From NCBI GenBank assembly GCA_021229015.1, contig CM037782.1:40664319-40728318 (forward strand): a stretch of 64,000 nt of DNA, read 5' to 3'. The translations under genes were made by a program, and so were the position numbers. Below the pieces are notes generated by a model. The model ran no database searches and was not told where the DNA came from. It was given only the letters and a program-made list of their open reading frames with translations. Source of the DNA: Solen grandis. Taxonomy: Eukaryota > Mollusca > Bivalvia > Adapedonta > Solenidae. Below, one piece after another: positions 23,421-33,759 of this stretch. Numbering within the stretch: position 1 is the stretch's first letter; each line of letters opens with the position of its first letter.

Positions 23421-23505
23421 CGGGGGTCAAGGGGGCTGCAAGGCCCCCTGTAGGTCCAGGGCAACGCCCTGGTAGGGGGACCAGGGGGGCGAAGCCCCCC
23501 GGCCG
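23421..23505. repeat. GC-rich cluster of three short hairpins
   Basis: In AT-rich surroundings this block folds into three consecutive hairpins. They are GGGGGC/GCCCCC (23431-23448), CCAGGGC-AAC-GCCCTGG (23456-23472) and GGGGGGC-GAA-GCCCCCC (23484-23500). The last stem can be extended by CC/GG outside it. Spacers carry the word gggggtc or its near repeats. Flanking sequence is ordinary and no open frame crosses it. Confidence 0.8.
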
Positions 23506-24390
23506 AAAATGAATTTTAGCATTTTCAGACCTACCCAGAAGCCATATCCTTGCAAGTAGTTCTCTATTTTGCTTGTCTAAAAAATGTAAAAAGAAAAAAA
23601 CGAAGTGGCAAATTTTGTTAAGTTAAAACATTCCACTGATTTGTGGTGTCACTTTGGGTATTGTATTTTTTTTAACAAACAAAACAAAATAAATCCATGT
23701 TTAATTTTTTATTTATTTTGGCTCACTTACAAGACTCGAGTGTCATCAAGGCTTTGGCCATTGATTCAAGACTTAACAAAAAGATGAAGTTATATCTTTT
23801 GAAACAAATATTATTATCTTTTGTAAACTAAAACAATGTAGCCACAGGTTTCATACATCTCACTTTCTTAAAAGAGTTCTGCAGAAAAATATTGCTTGAG
23901 AAATATTTCCTTGCTTCTGCATTCATTTATCACATCTTTTTATATTGCAGAAAAAACACTTCTTTATTTAAAATAGTATTGGCAAAGTTTATCATATGTG
24001 GAATATGCCAACCTTGTATGAGTGTTAAACACTTAAGTTTCATGTTTAAAAATATGGAAATCCCATTTTTAAGGTGAAAGCAGAATTGTCAAAAACAAGA
24101 GAAATGGCTGCTAAGTAGTACTATTTTGCACAAGACAATGTTTATGTATGTCTAACACTTGGATAACCTAGATTAAGTATATTACACACATGATAAGTAT
24201 GAAATCTGAGAAAAAAATGAATAAAGGAGTTTGTACACATAGAACTGAAAGATTCTGTACTGAATATTCAATATAGAAAGCTTAAAATATTGTTGTAATT
24301 CTATTTATAAGACGACAATGTCCATGTTGGGGTGCTCTCTTATACATTACAACCACCTTAAGACTTGAAATACTGATCAAAACCTTCAAA

Positions 24391-24619
24391 TTAAGAATCT
24401 GAAAAGTCAGAATCAGAAGCCATCCCATCATCGCTGACATTATCAAGGTCAAAGGCCTTCAATGCTGCACCTACCTCCTCTCTCAGTGTCTCCTGATCAA
24501 CAACGATGACAGGCTCTGTCTGAATTTCAACAAATTTTGATGCAGGAGGTACTGACTGAGGAAGTACTAAGGGCATCTTGGCTAGTTTACTTCTAAGTAA
24601 TATGGTTTGAGTGCATCTT
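24391..24619 (-). CDS. Possible terminal coding exon with acidic tail
   Basis: On the minus strand a pyrimidine tract ending in tttatcccgtgcag makes a strong splice acceptor just before 24619. The frame then stays open for about 75 codons to a TAA at 24391. The predicted C-terminus is hydrophobic and Pro/Gln-rich first (LAKMPLVLPQSVPPASKF), then acidic, ending in DSDFSDS. About 400 bp upstream on the same strand an ATG near 25073 begins M-A-E-P-K-Q-N and meets a good donor (G|GTAAGG). Joining the two directly creates a stop codon, so the upstream exon structure is unresolved. I do not recognise the family. Open length and splice signal favour a real exon; a relic of the neighbouring mobile family is the main alternative. 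Confidence 0.3.
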
Positions 24620-25082
24620 CTGCACGGGATAAAAAAAAGATAATTGAAGTGACAACTGGCGTTTCTGAAAGTAAGACTAATTTTCATTTCTGAATCTGAA
24701 TCATTTATAGGGTCACAGAGTTTTGCAGGATGTAAGTGAATCACCAGAATGTATGTTTGTTCCTTAGATGATAAAAGGCAAAATAAAATTGTTTGAAATT
24801 CAGATTTTCCGGAAACTGTCTTGATAATACGAGTTACCAGTGCAAGCGATCATTTAACTGACCTTCATTTAACGGCGTCATTGACAATCGTCTTACCGGT
24901 TGTGATACATTACTGATCGCATAAATCGCTATGTAATAATTCAGATCGAGGAGAATAACAACACAAAATCTGCATTTAACAGCTCCAACAACCGCTAAGG
25001 CTGGAAATATTGCCTTACCACATGTGAACCCAAAATTTCGCAACTGCTGTTGAGTTCTGTTTTGGTTCAGCCATGCTGCCAA

Positions 25083-26727
25083 AGCGTGTTCCAGTAAAAC
25101 GCGTAACCTGATTGGTCGAAAAAAATTATACAGTCAGTCATTTATAATATCCATCATTTGAGTCTAACAAAATGTTAATGATCAACAAAATACAGAAGAT
25201 GGAAACAGTCAAACATAAAATATGCCACTTCATTCTTTATATTTATGCAACATACCAGAATATAATTTTACATCATCTTACTTTTCACATAGACTTTCCC
25301 TTCAAATTCCATTCATATTTTAAACATGAGAAGTTTCTTTAATTAACGCTAATGGGATCCATACACACAATATGTTTTTTTTCTATACACTGAACAAAAT
25401 TTCTTTATTTCCATTTAAAAAAATTCATTTTCAAGAAAGCATTTTTAGGAATCAACTCCAGAGTTATACATGGTACTCTCTCAAACTTTGTTAAGAAAAT
25501 GATATTTTAGTGTTACAAGTAAGGTGACGACTTATTATGACTAGAAGGAGCAATGACAAGTGGACGACAGCAGTCAGCATGAAAGGTGCTAGGATCCAAA
25601 TACAACAGGTATGACTGATTTAATGGTGCCAGAAACGGAGAATTACCACATGCATTAGAATCTTGATTAATATCAAAGATATATAAGATTTAAAAAAAGT
25701 TTTGTTCTGACCTTCATTGTATATTGAAACATGGTAAGGAATGGAATCTGACATTAATTGATTACAAAGGTTGTAACTTTGTAAAGATGTATGCTAGCAT
25801 GATATTTTATGCATGGTTTGATCAGTCTGGTATATAATCCAGTCAAATTAGCTCATAAGTAACCACAACCTCAAACAAATTGCAACAGAAATAAAGTAAT
25901 CACTGTTGGGAAGTACAAGTCTTCCTACACCACAGAAAAAAAGTCCTCAAAAAAATTCGGAGTATAAATTTACTAAATTCTCAATACTTACAATACATAT
26001 TATTTTAAAACTGTAAAAAACTGAAATGGAATTTTTCACTTAAAATGCACCCTTTTTGTCTTTTAACTGCCATATTTAATGAAAATACTTGAATAAATAT
26101 AATCATTTGAATAAAATAGCATGTTATGTATATTTTTAAATGAAATCTGAAATTTTGGTGTCTGTTTACCCCACCCATTCATAACCAATAGATGACAAAA
26201 AAAATCATTATTATTATTTGATTTATTTCTATTATTATTATTTTGTATTCATTAATATGTACAAATGGCAAATGTAAGAGCATGTTTTATATACATAATT
26301 ATGTTAACTTTTTTCTGTAAAACCTTATTGAACACCCTAAATGAGATAACATACATAAGGCAATGAGAAAAATAATGTCTTTTTATTCAGTAATAAGCAT
26401 AAAATATTTGGAAACAATATTACAAATAGATATCATCCTCATATATATCATCCTTATAACTATCATCATCATCATCTTCTTCTTCATCATCACCAATATC
26501 ATCATATTACATTATCAATAAAAATATTAATTTGTAATACATATATCATATTCACTTTAGTGATTGAAATGACAGAATAATTTGAATACTTTAACACAGG
26601 TATAGGACATTAAATATACCAATAATGAATTCATATGTAATTTATGTACATTACCTAAACAACGATATTGTTTCATTTAAACACGAATTCAAATATTGCC
26701 ATAGAAAATAGTTTAATTAAATACACA
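25083..26727. other. Unannotated AT-rich stretch
   Basis: No gene seen. An imperfect ATC/TTC microsatellite (tcatcatcatcatcttcttc and neighbours) lies at about 26460-26510. Confidence 0.4.
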
Positions 26728-27500
26728 TTACTCGTCGATCTCATTTTCTGCCATCTCCTCAAAGATTTCGCCTCTATTACTACAGCTCAATCCACGACAC
26801 TCGCCACATGCTGTTGTACAGCAAAGTCCATGTTTCCTACAGGAACATCGCTTCGTATCACAGTTTTGTCTGCAACAACAGCGTATCATCTTCAGAAGCC
26901 GTTCGGGTGCTGCTTGAAGAGAGGTCTTCAGAGGGACCAGTTTGTCACCATTCATCATCCAACCCCAGTCTGTCGGTGAAATGTCTCGTCCAAGCCATGT
27001 CTGGACCTGGTGATATACTCTGTAGCTATGGTACTTAGCTGCGTTTGACGTAGGAGGAAGAGACTGTATCAACACAACACTTTTCTTGGTTTGCACTTTG
27101 TGGAGAAACTTATAGTATCTTAACAGGTCTAAATCCTGGCAATCCGCTCCACCATACAAACTTGAGATGACTGAAATACCAGCTAGTTCAACTTCATCAT
27201 GTAAAGAGTCATTGAGAAATACTCTTGCTTTGTCTCGGAATTTTTTATCACTCACAATTGTCTTCAGTGTGACACCTTTACCAACTCCATACAATCTAGA
27301 CGTGGTATCACAGCCTGTAAAGGCGTGAATAAACACTAGCAATTTGCGAACGTCTTCTCCAAGCAACTGAATGGTTTTCTGTAAGTCCCAGACCTTTTTT
27401 CCTTTAAAGGATTCTTTTGAATCAGAAGTGAAGTATATGTTGTTTCCATCTGGTTTTCCGTAAAAGCAGAGTAGCACAAGTAGATCTGTGTCTTCTCCAA
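26728..27500 (-). CDS. C-terminal part of a nuclease-like, cysteine-tailed protein (mobile-family type)
   Basis: The frame is open from the scaffold gap to a stop at 26728, about 257 codons, with no frameshift. It opens with GEDTDLLVLL and later has HAFTGCDTTS, an acidic spacing reminiscent of PIN/XPG-type nuclease cores, in which such Asp/Glu residues bind metal. A middle region with LPPTSNAAKYHSYRVYHQVQ and WLGRD leads to a WGW motif. The last part (about 26770-26880) is a dense cysteine cluster, C-C-C-x3-C-x4-C-x-C-R-K-x-G-x2-C-C-x3-C-x2-C-x4-C, like a CXC/CRC zinc-binding motif. From memory of invertebrate proteomes this combination belongs to a high-copy family in cnidarians and molluscs, which suggests a transposon or repeat origin. 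The nuclease label is inference from motif shape. The N-terminus lies in or beyond the N gap. Confidence 0.65.
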
Positions 27501-27600
27501 NNNNNNNNNNNNNNNNNNNNNNNNNNNNNNNNNNNNNNNNNNNNNNNNNNNNNNNNNNNNNNNNNNNNNNNNNNNNNNNNNNNNNNNNNNNNNNNNNNNN
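27501..27600. other. Scaffold gap of 100 N
   Basis: Exactly 100 N, the conventional size for a gap of unknown length. It truncates the coding region on its left. Continuity of the two sides is not shown by the sequence. Confidence 0.98.
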
Positions 27601-28338
27601 GAACCTATTACCAATGTTCATTCAATTGTTTACAAAAGTAAAGTCAGCTAAATATGCACATCCTCGTCAATTTTCCATAGACAACCCGTATGTCTCTGTA
27701 AACGAATCACGAGTGCATATATTGGTGACGTAGCAGATAAACAAATTGTGATTTCAAATTCAAACTATTTCAGTGAAACAACAGAATTGCCTATATCTAA
27801 ATGCAAAGAAATCCCAATTAATTGCATATCAAAAAAGCTACTCGTTCTTGGTGGTTCGATACTTAAAATATTTTGGTGTTCCATGGTGCTGTTAGGGTTG
27901 TACGCCGCATTCCGTATCGGCGATCCGGAATACATCAACTTATTTCATGCATTTCATATAGTCACCACACGTACAGTGAGTGATGTATTTCATATCACTA
28001 CTGTCATCGGTCTGCTGTGGTGAAAGAAATTGGCTATATTTCCCAAATGTTAAGAGATATCACAATATACGTATTTGTATACATCTTTTTGGTTGAAATA
28101 AGATCGTTGATTGGTATCAATTATTTTGTCGAAATGTCTAAAATTGATATCGTACTCCATTATCATGAGCAGCAATGCAGAAAGAAAACTTCAAACCGGT
28201 ATAACTTTTTTTGTGAACGTAACATAGCCTCGTGTGTATTCATTTTCTAAGAACGAATTCTAAAAGATTATCTTTTATTGTTCTTTATTGTGAAAAACTA
28301 TTCCATCACCACCGTTGTTGTTTCTATGGTCTATATAA
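27601..28338. other. Unannotated stretch after the gap
   Basis: I see no continuation of the minus-strand protein. Frames of 91 and 77 codons on the plus strand have no recognisable domain. Confidence 0.35.
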
Positions 28339-28447
28339 AATGTGCTTGTTTTTCGTAGATATAGAATGTATCTTACCTCAAAGTGGTATAATTTCAAATT
28401 AATATTTTTCTCCGTGAGATATACTCCATATCTACTCAAAAAAGACA
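28339..28447. repeat. Imperfect palindrome of about 105 bp
   Basis: The segment aligns with its own reverse complement: gtagatatagaatgtatc on the left mirrors gagatatactccatatctac on the right, and ataatttcaaattaat mirrors itself near the centre. Frames on both strands therefore encode similar peptides (for example KWYNFKLIFF against LKLYHFEV), a result of the palindrome and not of genes. It may be a small hairpin MITE. Confidence 0.6.
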
Positions 28448-28679
28448 ATTCCTTTATTTCAAACTGGCACAGCAAAGAACTTGGCATTTACGGTCGTGCC
28501 CGTTTCATCCCGGCTAACCGTTACGGGATACGTCGGGAGCATAAACCAGGTCAGTAATACTACAAAAAGAGTGCTCATAAATGCACTGGTTACTGCACTG
28601 CTGCTACCAAATTATGTTTCAAGTTTCAAGTCCTTACCTTGTTTTGATTATGGGTTTTGCCCAAACAAAATTAAAAAAA

Positions 28680-29150
28680 AATAATAATAAAGGGGGATGA
28701 TAAAGAAACGGAGTTATGGTTCTTGATCACTGCACTTTTCCTAGTTATTATCTACTTGTATATGAATGTTCAAGTCAATACCTTGTATAGTTTTCAAGTA
28801 TATATTAATTTTTTTATTGCCTGGGCAGAAATTCAAATATTGATCAAGACAGAGTTATATATTTTGGTTATAGCACTCTCCAATGTCACCATCTATTTAT
28901 ATTGTAAGCCTCAGGTTAATACCTTGAATAATTTATGATTTTTGCTCTACAGACAAAAATGAAAATAAAAATTAAAAAAGAAGATAATTCAAGTAGAGTT
29001 ATGTTCTTAGTCACTGCACTTCTCCTAGTCGCATTCTATTCATATACGAAGTTTCAAGTCAATATATTTTTATAGTTTTTAAGTTATGGCCAATGTTAAA
29101 GTTGCTGAACAAAAACAAACAGACGCCAGATCACGGGACACTGCCTACAA
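28680..29150 (+). repeat. Diverged pearl-like units
   Basis: Three units carry gagttatggttcttgatcac, or diverged forms of it, followed by tgcactt and a passage like tatacgaagtttcaagtcaa. They match the array at 16.1-17.4 kb in order and spacing but are much more diverged. The end has aaacagacgccagatcacgg, a remnant of the GAC-rich tail. Confidence 0.6.
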
Positions 29151-29731
29151 ACCAAACTTACATCGACACACCGTATTATGAACATTACCTCATTTGTTTT
29201 TGTTTATTCACAGACGTGTTTCAGCTATCGTTTACATGTTTAAAGCATGCAGGGCTAGGTGAATATATAGCAAAAAATAATTACTCCCACGTTCATATTA
29301 GATGATGTTTGTGACGTATGTCATTAACAGCCGTGAGCTGACAAAAAAGGTGATGGGATTCTAACTATATGCGTAAAAGCAAGAGGTAGGGGCAAATTCA
29401 CGACAGCGCTGACAACACTTTGACCTTCACTATGGAAATTCCATTTTATTTCATATATCTGATTTATGCTTATATGTAAAGAGGGAATTTATGTTGATAC
29501 ATGCAACAATGTGGTTGATTGTTTTATACATAAAATATTTGTATTTGACTTACCTAAGGTATATTTTTCTTCTATTGTCATTTCATTATCATTTCATTAT
29601 TATTTTACCTCAACGAAACTAGCTGATATATCTAATCAGACAATAAGTATTGCCAAACTTTGTTTCGACAAACCGACATTATTTCTGTCATTTGGTAATA
29701 AATACAAATACATCACGCCCGTAGGTCGGTA

Positions 29732-29872
29732 GAGTGATACCACAACAATTTACACTATCCTGACACTGGGCTAACTAAACCTGAAACTACTCTCATTTGC
29801 TGGGTGCAAAACACCAGATATACCAGTATCTTCATTAACGAATTTGGTTTGTTGCAGCCGGGGATCGAATTA
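29732..29872 (-). mobile_element. Diverged SINE fragment
   Basis: gataccacaa...tatcctgacactgggctaac and then gcagccggggatcgaa follow the order of the minus-strand SINE at 53024-53345 (gataccacac, tatcctgataccgg, caagccggggatcg). The tail and the outer tRNA-like head are missing. Confidence 0.55.
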
Positions 29873-30748
29873 ACCTAAAATATGTGTGTGATACTGAAAA
29901 CTTTAACATCCTCTTGTGAGTCCACATTATTACCATACGCTATACATAAACCAAGGTTTTTACTTGTGAAATATCTTTATCTTACAGATTTCCGTTTGAA
30001 AAGAGCTCACGTACCGAGGGATGACCACACAACTTTTCTAAGTGTATACAGAAATAGAGGGAGATAGGAGAGTTTCGCAGTCAACTCTCAATATGGCGTT
30101 AATGGACTCTAAAGGCATTGTTGAAAAGTTCGTAGGCATCAAACTTCTATGCTTCATCATGTAGCGTTTAATTTTATTTCAAGGCAAACAGTTTATCAAT
30201 AAAATACCAGTTATACATACATGTAACAGAACAAATTTTGACGGATATTTGCTCCCAAAAATGATATACTTCTTTGTGGTATCTAATGTCTACAACATAG
30301 AAATGAAATCCGGAAGAAAGTTAGAACGTCACGGGAGTAATAAACATGATAAATAGGGATGGTTGTACTCTATAGCGTTTAAAAGATCAATCAATTTTAA
30401 CTAAACGAATGCAATATACATCCAAACAAAGTCGGTCCCGGAAGGAACAATCCAATAACAAATTAACACTGCATATTAATGGTCAAAGAACGCCTTGCAT
30501 GGCAATAAACGTTAAACAATAAATCGCTCGTAACATTGAGACGAAACCAACAAACCGTGAACCGCCTTTGACTTTTATAATCGAGTGGTATAATGTAGGA
30601 GGTACATTTTTTCAACAATATTTTACAACAGCTTCGCTTTCATTTTTTACAGTTTTTGATCACTTAACCGACTTAAACGCCTTCCACAGGCATGCGTAAT
30701 TAGGGAACGTCATAGGTCATAAAATGGTTGGGGTTCAAGATAGGTGTG
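29873..30748. other. Region upstream of the EGF-protein gene
   Basis: No gene seen. It is the likely location of distal control sequence for the gene at 31007, but no site stands out enough to call. Confidence 0.35.
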
Positions 30749-30756
30749 TATATAAG
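30749..30756 (+). promoter_or_regulatory. TATA box of the EGF-protein gene
   Basis: TATATAAG lies 258 bp before the start codon. A pyrimidine-flanked CA (ctcagc, about 30775) sits about 25 bp downstream, where transcription would be expected to begin. Confidence 0.55.
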
Positions 30757-30805
30757 GTGGTGAACCATTTTGCTCAGCAGAAGTGAGAGATACTTCGCTG
30801 TAACC

Positions 30806-30829
30806 ATGTGGAGTGCTATCGCATTGTAA
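30806..30829 (+). other. Seven-codon upstream ORF in the presumed 5' leader
   Basis: ATG at 30806 has a favourable context (taaccATGt) and is followed by six sense codons and TAA. If transcription starts near 30775 it would be the first AUG of the leader and could lower translation of the main frame. Confidence 0.4.
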
Positions 30830-31006
30830 CACAACACCTACTTTGTTTAGTGAATCGATTTGAAAAATAAATATTAGGATCAGTCGACGATCGGTTGAAA
30901 CTGAGAACTTAGATAAAAAGTTTAGATCAAATGCGAAGATAACTGTTAACATACAGCGGGCGAAACTAAGGCCTAAATCATAAGGCACATTGAACTTATC
31001 TGCAAA

Positions 31007-31834
31007 ATGGAAATACGTTATAAAGCATCAACAGTGTTAATAATGACATTCGTTTGTGTTTGCATGAGTAATGCATACATATTGGACTCGAGGTATTTAA
31101 AACTGAAACATGAAATAACCAAAAGGCACAGTCCTTTGGATAACTCGCAGCTTTGCAAAGCCTTCGGATGTGTAAATGGATATTGCAAAGAAAGCGAGCT
31201 TCAGAAATTTCGGATTGTATGCGAGTGTTTCCCGGGATATGAAGGAAAACTATGCAACCGTTTGCAATGCCCATTTCCCTGCGGACAACACGGAACATGC
31301 CATAGAAAAGGACATATTGTCTATTGTAAATGTGACGAAGGGTTTTATGGCCGCAGCTGCAATACCTCTGCTAAAACACTCACTTTGTTGACGCCGGACA
31401 AAAAGGCTGCCCAGGGGGCCTTAATCCACGCTACAATTGGGCGAATTATCATAGGACCTAAGGGGAAGCTGAAACCATCTGGGAAAATATTTCCAATTAA
31501 AGGTGGCGGAAGTGGCTGGTTCGGGCATGCTTCGCGGGACATGAAGTTTTCTGAATTTCACTCACATGCAGCTGTTGACATGGCTGTGGACCCAGACGTT
31601 TGTGCACCTGGCTTCAAGTGTTACCACGGGCATTGTGATCGTGACGCGTTGAGTTTTGGAATGTTTCAGTGCATCTGCAAAACAAACTATACTGGCTTAT
31701 TCTGTGAGAAAAGATGTACATTGCAGTGCCAGAACGGAGGGTCTTGCATGGTGATGGAGGACGGTCACCAATTTTGTTCCTGTCCATTTGACGTCACAGG
31801 TTATCTTTGTGAAAAACCATTGCTAATTGGATAA
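31007..31834 (+). CDS. Secreted protein with four EGF-like domains
   Basis: A single open exon of 275 codons. Residues 1-23 form a signal peptide (hydrophobic core TVLIMTFVCVC, likely cleavage after SNA). Lys39-Arg40 is a possible proprotein-processing site. Four six-cysteine EGF-like domains follow, with cysteines at 50-83, 88-118, 199-233 and 237-268; each ends in the usual C-x-C-x8-C form (for example CECFPGYEGKLC). An 80-residue linker between domains 2 and 3 is basic and Gly-rich (KGKLKPSGK, KGGGSG) and matches no domain I know. N-glycosylation sequons are Asn119 and Asn227. There is no transmembrane segment, so it should act outside the cell as a ligand or matrix protein; the partner is unknown. 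The TATA box and polyA signal support a real gene. The lack of introns is unusual for EGF proteins and could mean a retrogene. Confidence 0.85.
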   Translation: MEIRYKASTVLIMTFVCVCMSNAYILDSRYLKLKHEITKRHSPLDNSQLCKAFGCVNGYCKESELQKFRIVCECFPGYEGKLCNRLQCPFPCGQHGTCHRKGHIVYCKCDEGFYGRSCNTSAKTLTLLTPDKKAAQGALIHATIGRIIIGPKGKLKPSGKIFPIKGGGSGWFGHASRDMKFSEFHSHAAVDMAVDPDVCAPGFKCYHGHCDRDALSFGMFQCICKTNYTGLFCEKRCTLQCQNGGSCMVMEDGHQFCSCPFDVTGYLCEKPLLIG

Positions 31835-31895
31835 CGGTCAACCTCGATAATATATTGCTAATGTAATCTATTAATTTATTTGTCAACGAAATCCA

Positions 31896-31901
31896 ATTAA
31901 A
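31896..31901 (+). terminator. Polyadenylation signal of the EGF-protein gene
   Basis: ATTAAA lies 62 bp after the stop codon and is followed within about 25 bp by a T-rich stretch with TTATGTG. It is the common variant of AATAAA. Confidence 0.5.
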
Positions 31902-33398
31902 TCTCAAAATTCCATTATGTGTTTCCTTAATACTTTTATTTGCAGATATAAATTATATATTATATAGCAAATCGTATGTAACCAAATCACAACAAAATTT
32001 GTAAAATGTAAAAAAAAAAGAATGTTGCACTTACCATAACCTACATTGATATGTTACATATTTGTGTGTTTTCTTAAATATATATATACATGTATATGTG
32101 AAACCATAAACAGTATAGTTATACATCACTGATTTTTGTATGTACAAATGTTTATAAATACGTTTTCATTCAAGCATTTTTTCCACTCGTTTTCTATTAT
32201 AACTTATGTCCATGAACCGTATGAATAATTATTAAAAGCCGTATTTACCTGGCTTAATTATTCTATCGAGAGGCGTGTTGACATCAAATGGAGCCACGTA
32301 CAAAATACGTCGAATATAAAGCATTATTGCTAGTTAATAAATCAGTCATAAAACCAATGCCATTGTGTATTAATGAAGCAGTAGTGACGTCATCTTCATA
32401 TAAACCCTTGTCAAAAAGTATTTGCAATATGTGCTGTCGTCCGCATGCAAACTTTCTACTTAAACTAAAAAGTATTCCTCGGAATATGTAATTATTTGCG
32501 ATAATATCTGAATGAAAAAAACAACAACAAAAAACAAACAAACAAAAAAAAACAGCGATATTTTTTTCTGAAAGACAGATGGGACAGCTTTCGAACGTAT
32601 CTCTGCGGTTTTGACAGTCGTACATATCATTGACACTGGTGACATGTCTCTCTTCGTGTGATTTATCACTTTGCACTCCTCTACTCGAGCAAGATCTCCA
32701 ACACGGAAGCTCTTTTCTGTTTAGATACAACAAATTAACAACGCAGTCTAATTAGATACAAGTAATTAACGATGTGGTCTAATTATGTCGGCAAAGGTGT
32801 TTGTAATCGTCAAAACGTAAGTATGCTACGAGCATTATAAAAACTACTGCGCTTGACTTTAAGCAAAAAGTTGCATAAAAGGGTCAGGTGTAGTAGTAAA
32901 AATGTATGCTATACATGTACAATTTGTGTACTGATCACCAATATAAACCTATTAAACTTTTTGCCAATTTCACCAGATGATCAGAAATACCGGGTATAAT
33001 TCTCTGATTTAAAAAATGTTTGTTTATTTCCCGCTGAACAAAGTGTGGAATGGTATATTAGGTGCTCGTTGAGTAACGTTACAGTAGGTTTACGTCTCAT
33101 TTTGGAATGAAATGCTTTATTCAGTTCACTAGTATTTAAGATGTGTATAAACAGTCTAATTGTTAACAGTATTTTTTCTCTTCCCATCAGACCTGCTGAG
33201 AAGATCAATAAATGACAGCAACATGCAATGTGCTTATCTAAGTGCATTTCTTTAATATTCGAAAATATTGTCAACCCATATCCTGCTGTATTACACATGT
33301 AAGTAATGGGCACTTCTTGACATATACCATATCTTTATCATATTTCACATTTGCCCATTGGTCTTGTTTATTATTATTATTAATATTATGTAGGATTT
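31902..33398. other. Unannotated stretch
   Basis: The best candidate is a minus-strand frame near 32540-32733. It has a fair splice acceptor (ttgttgtatctaaacag) and a Cys-containing peptide (PCWRSCSSRGVQ ... SCPICLSE), but no donor and no recognised domain, so it is not called. Confidence 0.35.
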
Positions 33399-33504
33399 GA
33401 CTTGTATTGTTATTTCATATCAAATTTTACTAAACGAGATCATGAAAATGTTATTAAGAGAGCCTCTGTAAAGTAAAATTTGATATGAAATAACAATACA
33501 AGTC
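33399..33504. repeat. Perfect 32 bp inverted repeat with 42 bp loop
   Basis: The arms at 33399-33430 and 33473-33504 are exact reverse complements over 32 bp; the left arm begins gacttgtattgttatttc. The perfection implies recent origin or selection for pairing. There is no coding frame inside. A transcript would form a stable hairpin. Confidence 0.95.
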
Positions 33505-33716
33505 AGATTCTTTTTATTACATGACTTATAATGACAGTAAATCGAGAGCATAACAACAAACAAACAAAACTACGAATGAACGGACAGTAAGCAAATTACT
33601 ATTTGCAATATAACACCAAGAAAATAGTTTCAAATGATACTGATTTTTCATACATTTTCAACATCATATGAATAGATTTAATCCAGCTGTTCGAGTTCAA
33701 CATACTATATAAATAT

Positions 33717-33727
33717 ATGTGTGTGTG

Positions 33728-33759
<32 letters not shown>
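33717..33759. repeat. Compound GT/AG microsatellite
   Basis: About 13 GT repeats are followed directly by about 8 AG repeats. Confidence 0.95.

Noticed and set aside
26668..27038. Plus-strand frames of 103 and 76 codons
   Set aside because: They are shadows of the minus-strand cysteine-tailed coding region.
30996..31298. 100-codon minus-strand frame
   Set aside because: It is the antisense shadow of the EGF-protein gene.
32284..32733. 149-codon minus-strand frame with CPIC-like words
   Set aside because: Part of it is an A/T low-complexity tract translated as a Phe/Cys-rich run. The Cys pattern does not make a RING finger and no donor is seen.
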